Source: Solobacterium sp.
Lineage (GTDB): Bacteria; Bacillota_I; Bacilli_A; Erysipelotrichales; Erysipelotrichaceae
DNA: 14,131 nt
Direction: 5' to 3'
Assembly (NCBI GenBank): GCA_016291725.1
Contig: JAEEYJ010000083.1
Coordinates: 1 to 14,131, forward strand
Of this stretch, positions 1-7,128 are shown piece after piece (position 1 is the stretch's first letter; every line of letters starts with the position of its first letter). Below the pieces are notes generated by a model. That model was not told the origin of the DNA. It saw nothing but the letters and a program-made list of their open reading frames with translations, and did no database searches. The position numbers and the translations under genes are program-made.

Positions 1-698
1 AGGTCCGTGCTGAGGAATTCCCGCAGGAAAGCACTCAGAACATGCAGTGCGGACAGTCCATCCTCGACGTAATCCGCAAGGATATCATAGTCCTTCATGG
101 ACGCATGGTTGATCAGCCGGAATGCGCGCAGATCCTCCCGGGAGGACAAGGGAATCCCCTCGCTTCTGGCTACGGATTCACTGATGAATCCACCGTCGCG
201 GACACTGATGGCTGCGACCCGGGTATCACCGGTCACGGCACAGCAGTCCACCTGCGGCGCTGTACCGAGGATGCTGAGCATTCTTGCCAGGAAAACATCG
301 AGCACCAGAGCGCTGTCTGCTCCTTTCTCGAGCAGTTCCAGTGCGTCCAGCAGGAGGTCATACACGGAATCGTCCTGCTCGGTATCCATGACCCTGGTGA
401 GGAGTTCCCCCATGACACCGGCAGCTGCTCCGGCCTCCAGATCTTCATGAACATGGCGGAACATCTTCCCGGTATGGGAACTCTTGAGAGGAAACAGGGT
501 TCTCCCCTCTTTGTAGTCGAACAGGAACTCCGACTCTGTAAAGGGCAGTATATGCAGCGCATTGTGGCTGGTAAGCTTCCTCGCTCCTTTGGCGGTAAAG
601 GAAAGCAGGCCGTACTCCCTGGTCAGTACCTGCAGGAGTACAGCGCTGTCCCTATAATCGCTCTGTTTCAGGACAATTCCGTCCGTTCTGTCATTCAT
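1..698 (-). CDS. recO: RecO, DNA repair and recombination mediator (C-terminus cut by window edge)
   Basis: RecO helps RecR load RecA onto SSB-coated single-stranded DNA in the RecFOR gap-repair pathway. Translating the minus strand from the ATG at 698 gives 232 codons with no stop up to the window edge. Family members are about 240-250 residues, so only a short C-terminal tail is missing. The N-terminus reads as the typical OB-fold, with GIVLKQSDYRD at residues 7-17 and the strand around LLSFTAKGARK at 31-41, followed by a helical domain. The zinc-site region near residues 152-177 is degenerate: a CC pair at 152-153 remains, but T156 and S173/A177 stand where cysteines are usual. The ATG overlaps the era stop by 8 nt (ATGAATGA), and the Shine-Dalgarno is weak, so translational coupling to era is likely. 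It is the last visible gene of ybeY-cdd-era-recO. Identification rests on the N-terminus and on synteny. Confidence 0.93.
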   Translation of the reverse strand, partial: MNDRTDGIVLKQSDYRDSAVLLQVLTREYGLLSFTAKGARKLTSHNALHILPFTESEFLFDYKEGRTLFPLKSSHTGKMFRHVHEDLEAGAAAGVMGELLTRVMDTEQDDSVYDLLLDALELLEKGADSALVLDVFLARMLSILGTAPQVDCCAVTGDTRVAAISVRDGGFISESVARSEGIPLSSREDLRAFRLINHASMKDYDILADYVEDGLSALHVLSAFLREFLSTD

Positions 699-1578
699 CG
701 ATGTTTCCGTATCCGTATTCTGTAATCAGTTTATCCCGGTCGCGCCATTCTTCTTCCACCCGGACATACAAAGACAGATACACCCTTTTCCCCAGAAGCG
801 CTTCGATCTCGGGGCGCGCCATCGTGCCGATCTTCTTGAGCATAGTACCCTGCTTCCCGATCATAATGCCCTTCTGGCCCTGCTTCTCCACGAGAATCAA
901 TGCACCGACTTCTGCGCTTTCCTTCTTCGTCTTCAGTGTTTCTACATAGACTGCTGAAGCGTGCGGGACTTCTTCTTCCGTACACATCAGAATCTTCTCC
1001 CGGATAATCTCACCGATCCGGAAACGGATTCCGGCATCCGTAAGCGTTTCTCTTGGATAGAACGGCTCCCCTTCCGGCAGGTATTCCAGTGTTGTCCTGA
1101 TGAGGTCTTCATAGCTGTCCTGCTTCAAAGCAGATACCGGGAAGAACTCTGCGAAATCATGCTTCTTCTGCCACAGCTCCAGGTAGTGCAGTACATCTTC
1201 CTTCTTCATTCGGTCGATCTTGTTGAAGATCAGGAACGCCGGTATGCCGGACTGCTTGACCATCCGCAGAACATATTCATCCCCGCGTGAAAACGGTACA
1301 GAACCGTCACTCACGAGATAGATCAGATCTACACCCTGCATAACATTGGAAGCTTCCTTGTTCATCCGGCTGCCCAGAAGATGCTCCGGCTTGTGGATCC
1401 CGGGCGTATCCGTAAATACGATCTGGGCATCCTCCAGGTTCAGAATGCCCCGGATCTCACTGCGTGTTGTCTGCGGCTTATCCGATACAATCGCGACCTT
1501 CTGCTTCATCAATGCATTCAGCAGTGTACTCTTGCCGGCATTGGGCCGTCCGACCAGCGCTACAAATCCGCTCTTCAT
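691..1578 (-). CDS. era: Era, essential GTPase for 16S rRNA/30S maturation
   Basis: Era is a membrane-associated GTPase that binds the 3' end of 16S rRNA during 30S assembly. The 295-residue product has the full family length. G motifs: G1 GRPNAGKS at 10-17, switch I region KPQTTRSEIRGI at 34-45, G3 DTPG at 57-60, G4 NKID at 119-122 and G5 SAL at 149-151. The C-terminal KH RNA-binding domain carries the GKQG loop at 241-244. The ATG at 1578 was chosen because the G domain then starts in the usual place (MKSGFVALVG). An open frame continues upstream to 1716, but that extra stretch is antisense-like residue from the cdd coding region. The start overlaps the cdd stop as ATGA, and AGGAAAG upstream can serve as ribosome-binding site. 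The recO start overlaps its stop. Nothing looks degenerate. Confidence 0.97.
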   Translation of the reverse strand: MKSGFVALVGRPNAGKSTLLNALMKQKVAIVSDKPQTTRSEIRGILNLEDAQIVFTDTPGIHKPEHLLGSRMNKEASNVMQGVDLIYLVSDGSVPFSRGDEYVLRMVKQSGIPAFLIFNKIDRMKKEDVLHYLELWQKKHDFAEFFPVSALKQDSYEDLIRTTLEYLPEGEPFYPRETLTDAGIRFRIGEIIREKILMCTEEEVPHASAVYVETLKTKKESAEVGALILVEKQGQKGIMIGKQGTMLKKIGTMARPEIEALLGKRVYLSLYVRVEEEWRDRDKLITEYGYGNIDE

Positions 1579-1976
1579 CCGAGCACATCTTTCCTGTTGA
1601 ACTGCATCGGCAGAAGGCGCTGGATATTGGTCTCCATTTCTTCTGTTCCGTTGGACAGATAGATCGGCGTCTGCGGCTCCAGCAGTTCGCAGAGTACCTG
1701 CCGGCAGGCTCCGCACGGTGCAGAAATGCGTGCACCGTTCGATACAATGGCAATCGCCTCGATGTCCTTCTCCCGGTATCCTCTGGAGTAGCAGGCGAAC
1801 ACTGCGCTGCGCTCTGCACAGTTGGTAACGGGATAGGACGCATTCTCAATATTCGTACCGTAGAACAATGTACCGTCCCTGCACAGGATACAGGCGCCTA
1901 CCTTGAAATTCGAATAAGGTGAATAGGAATTCTCCAGCGCTTTGAACGCTTCTTCAATCAATGCTTTCCGGTCCAT
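1575..1976 (-). CDS. cdd: Cytidine deaminase
   Basis: Cdd deaminates cytidine and deoxycytidine to uridine and deoxyuridine in pyrimidine salvage. The 133-residue product matches the short homotetrameric class, as in Bacillus. Zinc-site motifs are intact: CAE at 53-55 (C53 ligand, E55 proton shuttle) and PCGAC at 87-91 (C88 and C91 ligands). The N-terminal SPYSNFKVGA at 19-28 is the nucleoside-binding strand. The ATG at 1976 has a strong Shine-Dalgarno (AGGAGG, about 6 nt upstream). The gene overlaps the end of ybeY by 23 nt and the start of era by 4 nt, so it lies inside one operon. dgkA, often found between ybeY and cdd in Bacillota, is absent. Confidence 0.96.
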   Translation of the reverse strand: MDRKALIEEAFKALENSYSPYSNFKVGACILCRDGTLFYGTNIENASYPVTNCAERSAVFACYSRGYREKDIEAIAIVSNGARISAPCGACRQVLCELLEPQTPIYLSNGTEEMETNIQRLLPMQFNRKDVLG

Positions 1977-2430
1977 TTGTACCTCCTCTGGGCAGTATGG
2001 GATCCAGGATCCTATCCTGCAATGCGAACATTTCCGCTTCCTCTTCTTCCGTCATATGATCATAGCCGAGACAGTGCAGCAGTCCGTGTGTAAACAGGAA
2101 GCCTGTCTCCCGCTCATAGCTGTGTCCGTAGGCTCTGGCCTGGCGTTTGGCATAGTCTACGTTGATGAACAGATCTCCGAGATCCTTCATCTCCTCCGGC
2201 AGGATGAAACCTTCATCCTGTACAGCGAAGCTGATGACATCCGTCGGACGGTCGATCCCCCGGTAATCACGGTTGATGGTATGCATCGTCCGTGAACGTA
2301 CGAAAGTAACCGATATCTGCAGGTCATCCGCCAGCTTCAGTATCGTTTCCGCATGGTCTGCGATCTTCATGAACAGCGGCAGGAATGCGTCTGCATCTGT
2401 ATTTGTCCGGTTGATGAGTGTGATCTCCAT
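1954..2430 (-). CDS. ybeY: YbeY, endoribonuclease / rRNA maturation factor
   Basis: YbeY is a single-strand-specific, zinc-dependent RNase involved in 16S rRNA 3' processing and 70S quality control. The 158-residue product has the usual length. The hallmark metal motif HGLLHCLGYDH lies at residues 115-125, with H115, H119 and H125 as ligands. The upstream strand RPTDVISFA at 61-69 is also typical. The ATG at 2430 has only a weak, distant AAAGG (about 12 nt upstream). A perfect TATAAT ends 6 nt before the ATG, which would place transcription start on the initiator A. The gene follows the phoH terminator, so it probably opens its own operon with cdd, era and recO. pgpH, normally between phoH and ybeY, is absent. 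Confidence 0.96.
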   Translation of the reverse strand: MEITLINRTNTDADAFLPLFMKIADHAETILKLADDLQISVTFVRSRTMHTINRDYRGIDRPTDVISFAVQDEGFILPEEMKDLGDLFINVDYAKRQARAYGHSYERETGFLFTHGLLHCLGYDHMTEEEEAEMFALQDRILDPILPRGGTNGPESID

Positions 2431-2442
2431 ATTCCGATTATA
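2431..2442 (-). promoter_or_regulatory. Candidate leaderless promoter of ybeY-cdd-era-recO
   Basis: A perfect -10 hexamer TATAAT is read on the minus strand at 2442-2437. Six bases separate it from the ybeY ATG at 2430, so a standard -10 to +1 distance puts +1 on the start codon. No good -35 is present; at 17 bp the hexamer is ATGCTT and lies inside the phoH terminator. The placement between a terminator and the next gene supports function. The missing -35 lowers confidence. Confidence 0.55.
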
Positions 2443-2456
2443 CCTTTCTGTGCTTG

Positions 2457-2479
2457 AAAAAGCATCCGTGCGGATGCTT
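2457..2479 (-). terminator. Intrinsic terminator after phoH, overlapping its stop codon
   Basis: On the minus strand an 8-bp perfect stem AAGCATCC / GGATGCTT closes a GCAC loop (arms 2479-2472 and 2467-2460). Its T-run is short: five Ts, partly inside the stem. The first arm uses the last two bases of the phoH TAA stop codon. This would separate phoH from ybeY. Strength is probably moderate because of the short T-tract. Confidence 0.7.
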
Positions 2480-3437
2480 AGCGGCTCTTCTCGTATTTCT
2501 CTATAATCTTCTGTACGAGCGGATGGCGGACGACATCATCACTGGTCAGATGAAGGATGGTGATTTCATCGATGCCGCCGAGGATCTCTGCCGCATCGAT
2601 CAGTCCGCTCTTTGTACCGATTTTCAGATCGATCTGGGTTACATCGCCTGTAATGACCATCCTGGAACGGAAGCCGAGCCTGGTCAGGAACATCTTCATC
2701 TGGGCGGGTGTCGTGTTCTGCGCTTCATCCAGGATGACGAAGGAATCATCCAGTGTACGGCCTCTCATGAAGGCCAGCGGAGCAATCTCGATCGTTCCCT
2801 TCTCGATCAGTTTTTCCGTCTGTTCGACTCCGAGCATGTCATGCAGGGCATCGTACAGCGGTGTAAGATACGGGTCTACTTTCTCCTTCATATCTCCGGG
2901 GAGGAAACCCAGGTTCTCTCCGGCTTCCACTGCCGGCCTGGTCAGCACAATCCGCTTGACCTCTCCCTTCTTCAGGGAACTGACGGCCTTGATGACCGCC
3001 AGGTAGGTCTTTCCGGTGCCTGCCGGACCGATGGCGAATACGATGGACTTCTGTTCCATCGCGCGTACGAACGCAAGCTGTCCCTTTGTCTTGGGCGCAA
3101 TGGTCTTGCCTGTCAGGGTTCTGCCGATGACGGTGTTCCCGAGTTCTTCAAACCCGACTTCTTCGCTTTTGGATACCAGCCGGCAGGCATAGATGACATC
3201 CTGCTCCGTCACCGGCTGGTTCTTCTTCGCTACTTCATACAATGCATGGATGACATCCGTGATCTGTCTGCAGATCACATCATCACAGTTCTGTACCGTG
3301 AATGTATTGTCACGGAATGATATTTCCTTTCCGAAACAGTCGGACAGTGTCTTCAGGTTCCTGTCTTCCGTTCCGATCAGGCTGATGGCCTGAAGCGCCG
3401 TCATACCGTTCAGGCTAATGTTTTTTGTTTCTTCCAA
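2478..3437 (-). CDS. phoH: PhoH-family ATPase (PhoH-like protein)
   Basis: PhoH-like proteins are P-loop ATPases with RNA-helicase-like or RNA-binding roles; the cellular function in Bacillota is not settled. The product has 319 residues with the TTG start at 3437. Walker A GPAGTGKT is at 137-144 and Walker B VILDEAQN at 234-241. TGDVTQID at 263-270 and the C-terminal DVVRHPLVQKII segment are family signatures. The TTG was chosen because it has a clear Shine-Dalgarno (AGGGGG, 9 nt upstream) and gives the usual N-terminal strand and helix before IGTEDRNLK. An ATG at 3542 lies inside rpsU and would add a non-family tail, and an in-frame ATG at 3404 would cut into the domain. It sits between the rpsU and phoH terminators, so it may be transcribed on its own as well as by readthrough. 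Confidence 0.94.
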   Translation of the reverse strand: MEETKNISLNGMTALQAISLIGTEDRNLKTLSDCFGKEISFRDNTFTVQNCDDVICRQITDVIHALYEVAKKNQPVTEQDVIYACRLVSKSEEVGFEELGNTVIGRTLTGKTIAPKTKGQLAFVRAMEQKSIVFAIGPAGTGKTYLAVIKAVSSLKKGEVKRIVLTRPAVEAGENLGFLPGDMKEKVDPYLTPLYDALHDMLGVEQTEKLIEKGTIEIAPLAFMRGRTLDDSFVILDEAQNTTPAQMKMFLTRLGFRSRMVITGDVTQIDLKIGTKSGLIDAAEILGGIDEITILHLTSDDVVRHPLVQKIIEKYEKSR

Positions 3438-3453
3438 GGCAGAATTCCCCCTA

Positions 3454-3466
3454 CGGAACCATTGTA
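3454..3466 (-). promoter_or_regulatory. Possible phoH promoter (-10 element)
   Basis: TACAAT is read on the minus strand at 3466-3461, downstream of the rpsU terminator. It predicts a start near 3454 and a leader of about 17 nt that contains the phoH AGGGGG ribosome-binding site. The -35 position at 17 bp is TTCTTT, a poor match. The call is supported mainly by context. Confidence 0.35.
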
Positions 3467-3478
3467 ATGCATAGAGAA

Positions 3479-3503
3479 AGAAAAAAGAAGCATATCGCTT
3501 CTT
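3479..3503 (-). terminator. Intrinsic terminator after rpsU
   Basis: On the minus strand the 7-bp stem AAGAAGC / GCTTCTT has a GATAT loop (arms 3503-3497 and 3491-3485). Four further Ts and then a CTTTC stretch follow. It begins one base after the rpsU TAA. The position suggests that most rpsU transcripts end here, giving separate dosage for this highly expressed ribosomal gene. Confidence 0.7.
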
Positions 3504-3504
3504 C

Positions 3505-3687
3505 TTACTTTCTGCGCTTTCTCGCCTTGCGTGCAGCTTCACTCTTCAGCTTGCGCTTGACGCCCGGCTTTACGTAGTACTCTCTCTTGCGTGCTTCCGC
3601 GAGGGTACCGTTACGGGATACCTGACGCTTGAATCTGCGCAGCGCATCATCCAGATTTTCGTTTTCCTTTACGACAACCCGTGCCAT
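3505..3687 (-). CDS. rpsU: 30S ribosomal protein S21
   Basis: S21 is a small basic protein of the 30S platform involved in translation initiation. The product is 60 residues, with the family N-terminus [20 protein letters not shown] and a lysine/arginine-rich tail ending KARKRRK. A GGGGGAG ribosome-binding site lies about 10 nt before the ATG at 3687. A good extended -10 promoter lies just upstream and a terminator just downstream, so it looks like a single-gene unit inside the larger cluster. The yqeY-like gene that commonly follows rpsU in Bacillota is absent. Confidence 0.97.
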   Translation of the reverse strand: MARVVVKENENLDDALRRFKRQVSRNGTLAEARKREYYVKPGVKRKLKSEAARKARKRRK

Positions 3688-3723
3688 TTCCGAATCTCCC
3701 CCCTTTCTTCACACAGCATGTCT

Positions 3724-3752
3724 ATCATAGCAGACCGTTTTTCAAAAAGCAA
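3724..3752 (-). promoter_or_regulatory. rpsU promoter with extended -10
   Basis: On the minus strand TTGCTT (3752-3747) and TATGAT (3729-3724) are 17 bp apart, and TGC directly precedes the -10 as an extended -10 element. The predicted start is near 3717, giving a leader of about 30 nt with the ribosome-binding site. The -35 overlaps a weak AAAGC/GCTTT hairpin just after the deoC stop, which is too short to call a terminator with confidence. Confidence 0.65.
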
Positions 3753-3757
3753 CCGCT

Positions 3758-4393
3758 TTACATCAGGTCCTTGCCGCGGCTGGTTCCGATCCTCTCCGCT
3801 CCCGCCGCAATCATTTCATCCATGTCTTCCTTGGTTCTGACACCGCCGGCTGCCTTGACCTTGACGCCTTCACCGACCGTTTCCTTCATCAGCCTGACAT
3901 CAGCTGCCGTTGCGCCGGCAGTAGAGAATCCGGTCGAGGTCTTGACGAAGTCTGCACCGGCATTCTTTGCACACCGGCAGGCAAAGATCTTCTCTTCATC
4001 CGTGAGCAGGCAGGTTTCAATAATGACCTTCAGCACACAGTTGCCTGCAGCTTCCTTGATCCTGCGGATCTCTTCCGTGACATAGGCTTCATCATGATCC
4101 TTGACCTTGGCAATATTGACAACCATATCCACTTCATCCGCACCGGCACGCACTGCGTCCGCTGCCTCAAAGACCTTCGCTTCCGTACGCATCGCACCGA
4201 GCGGGAAGCCGATTACAGTGCATACCAGTACACCGCTGTCCTTCAGTTCTTCCTTTGCCAGCGGAATCCAGCAGGGATTGATGCATACGGACATGAAATC
4301 ATAGTCGATGGCTTCCCTGCACAATGTGCGGATATCCGCTTCCTTTGCGTCCGCCTTCAGCAGAGTATGGTCAATGTATTTACTGCGCTTCAT
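3758..4393 (-). CDS. deoC: Deoxyribose-phosphate aldolase
   Basis: DeoC cleaves 2-deoxy-D-ribose 5-phosphate to glyceraldehyde 3-phosphate and acetaldehyde in deoxynucleoside catabolism. The 211-residue TIM barrel has the family's usual short bacterial length. The Schiff-base lysine is K151 in FVKTSTGF (149-156). D89 in EVDMV and K180 in VKAAGGV match the other catalytic positions. The ATG at 4393 was chosen over the two in-frame ATGs upstream because it lies about 7 nt after AGAAGGAG and gives the family N-terminus [12 protein letters not shown]. It overlaps the end of murE by 14 nt and is the last gene of the rsmE operon. Together with cdd nearby it supports nucleoside salvage, although the two are in different transcription units. 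Confidence 0.96.
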   Translation of the reverse strand: MKRSKYIDHTLLKADAKEADIRTLCREAIDYDFMSVCINPCWIPLAKEELKDSGVLVCTVIGFPLGAMRTEAKVFEAADAVRAGADEVDMVVNIAKVKDHDEAYVTEEIRRIKEAAGNCVLKVIIETCLLTDEEKIFACRCAKNAGADFVKTSTGFSTAGATAADVRLMKETVGEGVKVKAAGGVRTKEDMDEMIAAGAERIGTSRGKDLM

Positions 4394-5855
4394 CTTCATT
4401 CTCCTTCTGCAGTTCTTCACTGCGGTATTTTCTCAGTGCATCACGGGCGATATCATCGTCCCCTTCATACGGTTCTCTGCCGAATTCCCGGTAGATGAAC
4501 TTCTCATCTCCCTTGCCCAGGACGAGGATCGTATCCTTCGCATCTGCTAGCTCTACAGCCTGTATGATGGCCTGTGCACGGTCTTCAATGATGACATAGG
4601 GCTTGCGGCTGATGCCGGATGCGATCTCATTGCATATATCGAGCGCTTTCTCGTTGCGCGGGTCATCTTCCGTCAGGATGATCAGATCTGCGTATTTGTC
4701 CAGCAGCTGCCCGAAGACCGGACGCTTGGCTGTATCACGCTTTCCGGCGCTGCCGGTGATCGCAATGATCCGCCTGGTCTTGGGTGTGATCTCCGAAGCG
4801 AAGCGGCAGAGCTGTTCAATGCCGTCCGGTGTATGTGCGAAGTCAACGATGATGTTGAACGGCTGGCCGAGATCAATGCGCTCTACACGGCCTTCCACCT
4901 GAGGAATGGTCCTGAGCCAGGGCACCATCTGGGTGATGGATACACCTTTCTGGTTCAGTGCTGCAATGACACCGAGCAGATTGTACAGATTGAACTTTGC
5001 GACAAGATTGGTCTCCAGTTCATAGTCTATGCCGTTGCATCGAAGTGTGAATACCGTCCTGTCAGCCATCAGCTGGTAGCGCAGGATCTGGTAGTCCGCC
5101 GGCTTGTCTATTCCGTAGGTCACAACCTTGCACCGGCAGTCCTCCACCATCTTCATGCCGTACGGATCGTCCGCGTTCGTTACTGCGACGGCGCTCTCCT
5201 TCAGACGGTCGAAGAATTTCTTCTTCGCCCGGAAGTAGTTGTCCATGGTTCCGTGGTAATCCAGATGGTCATGGGTCAGGTTGGTGAAGATACCGACATC
5301 GAAATCAATGGAATCCACCCTGCCCTGTTCAATGCCGATGGAGGAAACCTCCAGCGCACAGGCCCGGATGCCGGCATCGACCATATCATGGAGGATTCCG
5401 TGCAGATCATCAATATCCGGGGTTGTCAGCAGCGGAGGCAGCTTGACATTGCCGTATTCAATGGAGATTGTACCCACATAGCCGGTCGGACGGATATTGC
5501 TCATCAGATTCCGGATGATGCTCGCAATGGAGCTCTTGCCGTTGGTGCCGGTTACACCGAACATAAGCAGTGTATGGGACGGATAGCCGTAGAAAGCATC
5601 CGCCACCTTGTTGAAGACATCCACGACATCCCGCACTTTGATATACACGACATCTTCATGGGTCCGCTCAATCGTCTCGGAATGAATGATGACCTTCGCA
5701 CCGTTCTCTATAGCCTGTTCCACAAAACGGTGACCATCAAACATCATACCCTTGACGCAGAAAAAGATGGAATCCGGGCGTTTGGTCCGGCTGTCCGCCA
5801 TCAGGCTCCTGATCTCTATGTCAGGTACATTTTCAAACAGTTCACTCAGCTTCAT
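4380..5855 (-). CDS. murE: MurE, UDP-MurNAc-L-Ala-D-Glu ligase adding the third stem residue
   Basis: MurE is a cytoplasmic ATP-dependent Mur ligase that adds the diamino acid to the peptidoglycan precursor. The 491-residue protein has all three domains. The ATP loop [10 protein letters not shown] is at 100-109, THDHLDYHG at 194-202, and the probable carbamylated lysine is K211 in RAKKKFF. The C-terminal domain has ITGSAGKRD at 366-374. The specificity motif is DDPR at 397-400; DNPR is typical of meso-diaminopimelate ligases and DNPA of the Staphylococcus lysine enzyme, so the retained arginine leans to DAP without proving it. A GKGDEK segment lies at 447-452. AGGAG stands 6 nt before the ATG, and the start overlaps the mtaB stop by 14 nt. 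The location is unusual: in an RNA-modification operon rather than a dcw cluster. Confidence 0.95.
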   Translation of the reverse strand: MKLSELFENVPDIEIRSLMADSRTKRPDSIFFCVKGMMFDGHRFVEQAIENGAKVIIHSETIERTHEDVVYIKVRDVVDVFNKVADAFYGYPSHTLLMFGVTGTNGKSSIASIIRNLMSNIRPTGYVGTISIEYGNVKLPPLLTTPDIDDLHGILHDMVDAGIRACALEVSSIGIEQGRVDSIDFDVGIFTNLTHDHLDYHGTMDNYFRAKKKFFDRLKESAVAVTNADDPYGMKMVEDCRCKVVTYGIDKPADYQILRYQLMADRTVFTLRCNGIDYELETNLVAKFNLYNLLGVIAALNQKGVSITQMVPWLRTIPQVEGRVERIDLGQPFNIIVDFAHTPDGIEQLCRFASEITPKTRRIIAITGSAGKRDTAKRPVFGQLLDKYADLIILTEDDPRNEKALDICNEIASGISRKPYVIIEDRAQAIIQAVELADAKDTILVLGKGDEKFIYREFGREPYEGDDDIARDALRKYRSEELQKENEDEAQ

Positions 5856-7128
5856 AGCTCACTCCTGTACAGATCAAACGATGATCCTTCGTATCCACGG
5901 CATGGGCGTGTACGATCCGGCCGACGGGGTATTCTCCCTCCACCGCTGCCGGTACATATTCCGATGTATATCCGTAGCTGATACCATCTTCGCACTTTTC
6001 CACCAGCACGTCCACACCCCTGCCTGTCCATTTCCTGCGGTAATCGTCGTACAGTTCTTCCGACAGTGCTGCAGCTTCCGCTGCCCGCTGCTTCTTGATT
6101 GCCGGGGCAATATGATCAGGCAGCTGCTGCGCTGCCGTACCATCCCGCAGGGAGAACGGGAACACGTGCAGGAAGGACAGCCCGCACTTCCGCAGGAAGC
6201 CGAGGGTGGAATGGAATTCCTCCTCAGTCTCTCCCGGGAAGCCGACAATCAGGTCTGTGGAAACAGATACATCCGGCAGAGACCGGCGGATCTCCTGCAG
6301 GCGATTGTAGAATTCATCCGTTGTGTACGGACGGTTCATCCGCTTCAGCGTTGCGTCACAGCCGGCCTGTACGGGGATGTGCAGATGGCGTGCTACCCGG
6401 CTGTCTTCCTTCATCAGAGCAATCAGATCATCGTCGATCTCCGTGATCTCTATCGAAGAGATCCGCAGCCGGAACGTCTCCGGCGCTTCTGCCAGAATCC
6501 TTTTCATGATCTGTGCCAGAGAAACGCCGTATTCCCTTCCGTATCTGCCGGTATGGATGCCGGTCAGGACGATTTCCTGGTATTTCGTACACAGTTTCCT
6601 GGCTTCTTGTACGACGCGTTCCGGTTCCATGGAGCGCTCCCTTCCCCTGGCATAGGGAATTACACAATAGGCACAGAACTGGTTGCATCCATCCTGTATC
6701 TTCAGGTATACCCGGCTGTGGGTGCCGAGATGGTCCAGTACCAGATCTTCGAAAGGAACCACTTCGATCTTCTCAACATCCATGATCGGTTCCCGCTTCA
6801 TGATGTACTGCTCGATATACTCCGGTATCCGCTTTTTGTGTGCGCTGCCGACGAGGATTTCGGCATCCTTCAGGGCCTGCGGATCGATCTGGGCGTAGCA
6901 TCCGGCAACTGCCAGGATGCTGTCCGGGTATCTGCGCCGGATGCGGTGGATCTGCTGGCGGCTTTTCTGGGCTGCTGTATTCGTTACCGCACAGGTAAAA
7001 ACCACCGTCGCATCCCGCGCTTCATCATTCAAAACACGTACATGCCCGGCTTCCTCCAGCATGGATGCCACGCTTTCACATTCATACGCATTGACCTTGC
7101 AGCCAAGGTTGATAACGGAAAAACGCAT
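5842..7128 (-). CDS. mtaB: MtaB, tRNA t6A37 methylthiotransferase
   Basis: MtaB is a radical-SAM enzyme that converts t6A37 to ms2t6A37 in tRNAs reading ANN codons, supporting decoding fidelity. The 428-residue product has the three expected domains. The N-terminal UPF0004 domain has C10, C46 and C77 for the auxiliary iron-sulfur cluster. The radical-SAM core has CNQFCAYC at 148-155 (C148, C152, C155). A C-terminal TRAM domain covers roughly the last 65 residues. INLGCKVNAYE at 6-16 and VFTCAVTN at 43-50 fit the MtaB subgroup rather than MiaB or RimO. The ATG shares one base with the rsmE stop (TGATG), indicating translational coupling. Confidence 0.96.
   Translation of the reverse strand: MRFSVINLGCKVNAYECESVASMLEEAGHVRVLNDEARDATVVFTCAVTNTAAQKSRQQIHRIRRRYPDSILAVAGCYAQIDPQALKDAEILVGSAHKKRIPEYIEQYIMKREPIMDVEKIEVVPFEDLVLDHLGTHSRVYLKIQDGCNQFCAYCVIPYARGRERSMEPERVVQEARKLCTKYQEIVLTGIHTGRYGREYGVSLAQIMKRILAEAPETFRLRISSIEITEIDDDLIALMKEDSRVARHLHIPVQAGCDATLKRMNRPYTTDEFYNRLQEIRRSLPDVSVSTDLIVGFPGETEEEFHSTLGFLRKCGLSFLHVFPFSLRDGTAAQQLPDHIAPAIKKQRAAEAAALSEELYDDYRRKWTGRGVDVLVEKCEDGISYGYTSEYVPAAVEGEYPVGRIVHAHAVDTKDHRLICTGVSYEAE

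Noticed and set aside
1579..1716. N-terminal extension of era
   Set aside because: It is coding sequence of cdd in another frame; the family N-terminus begins at the ATG at 1578.
2454..3320. 288-codon plus-strand open frame opposite phoH
   Set aside because: Antisense shadow of an intact P-loop protein; no recognisable domain.
3438..3542. ATG start for phoH at 3542
   Set aside because: It would start inside rpsU and run through the rpsU terminator; the TTG at 3437 has a proper ribosome-binding site and fits family length.
3741..3760. Hairpin after deoC as a terminator
   Set aside because: Only 5 bp (AAAGC/GCTTT) with Ts mostly in the stem; the bases are better explained as part of the rpsU promoter.
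4833..5981. 382-codon plus-strand open frame opposite murE
   Set aside because: Antisense to murE, which has all expected Mur ligase motifs; no independent initiation signal seen.
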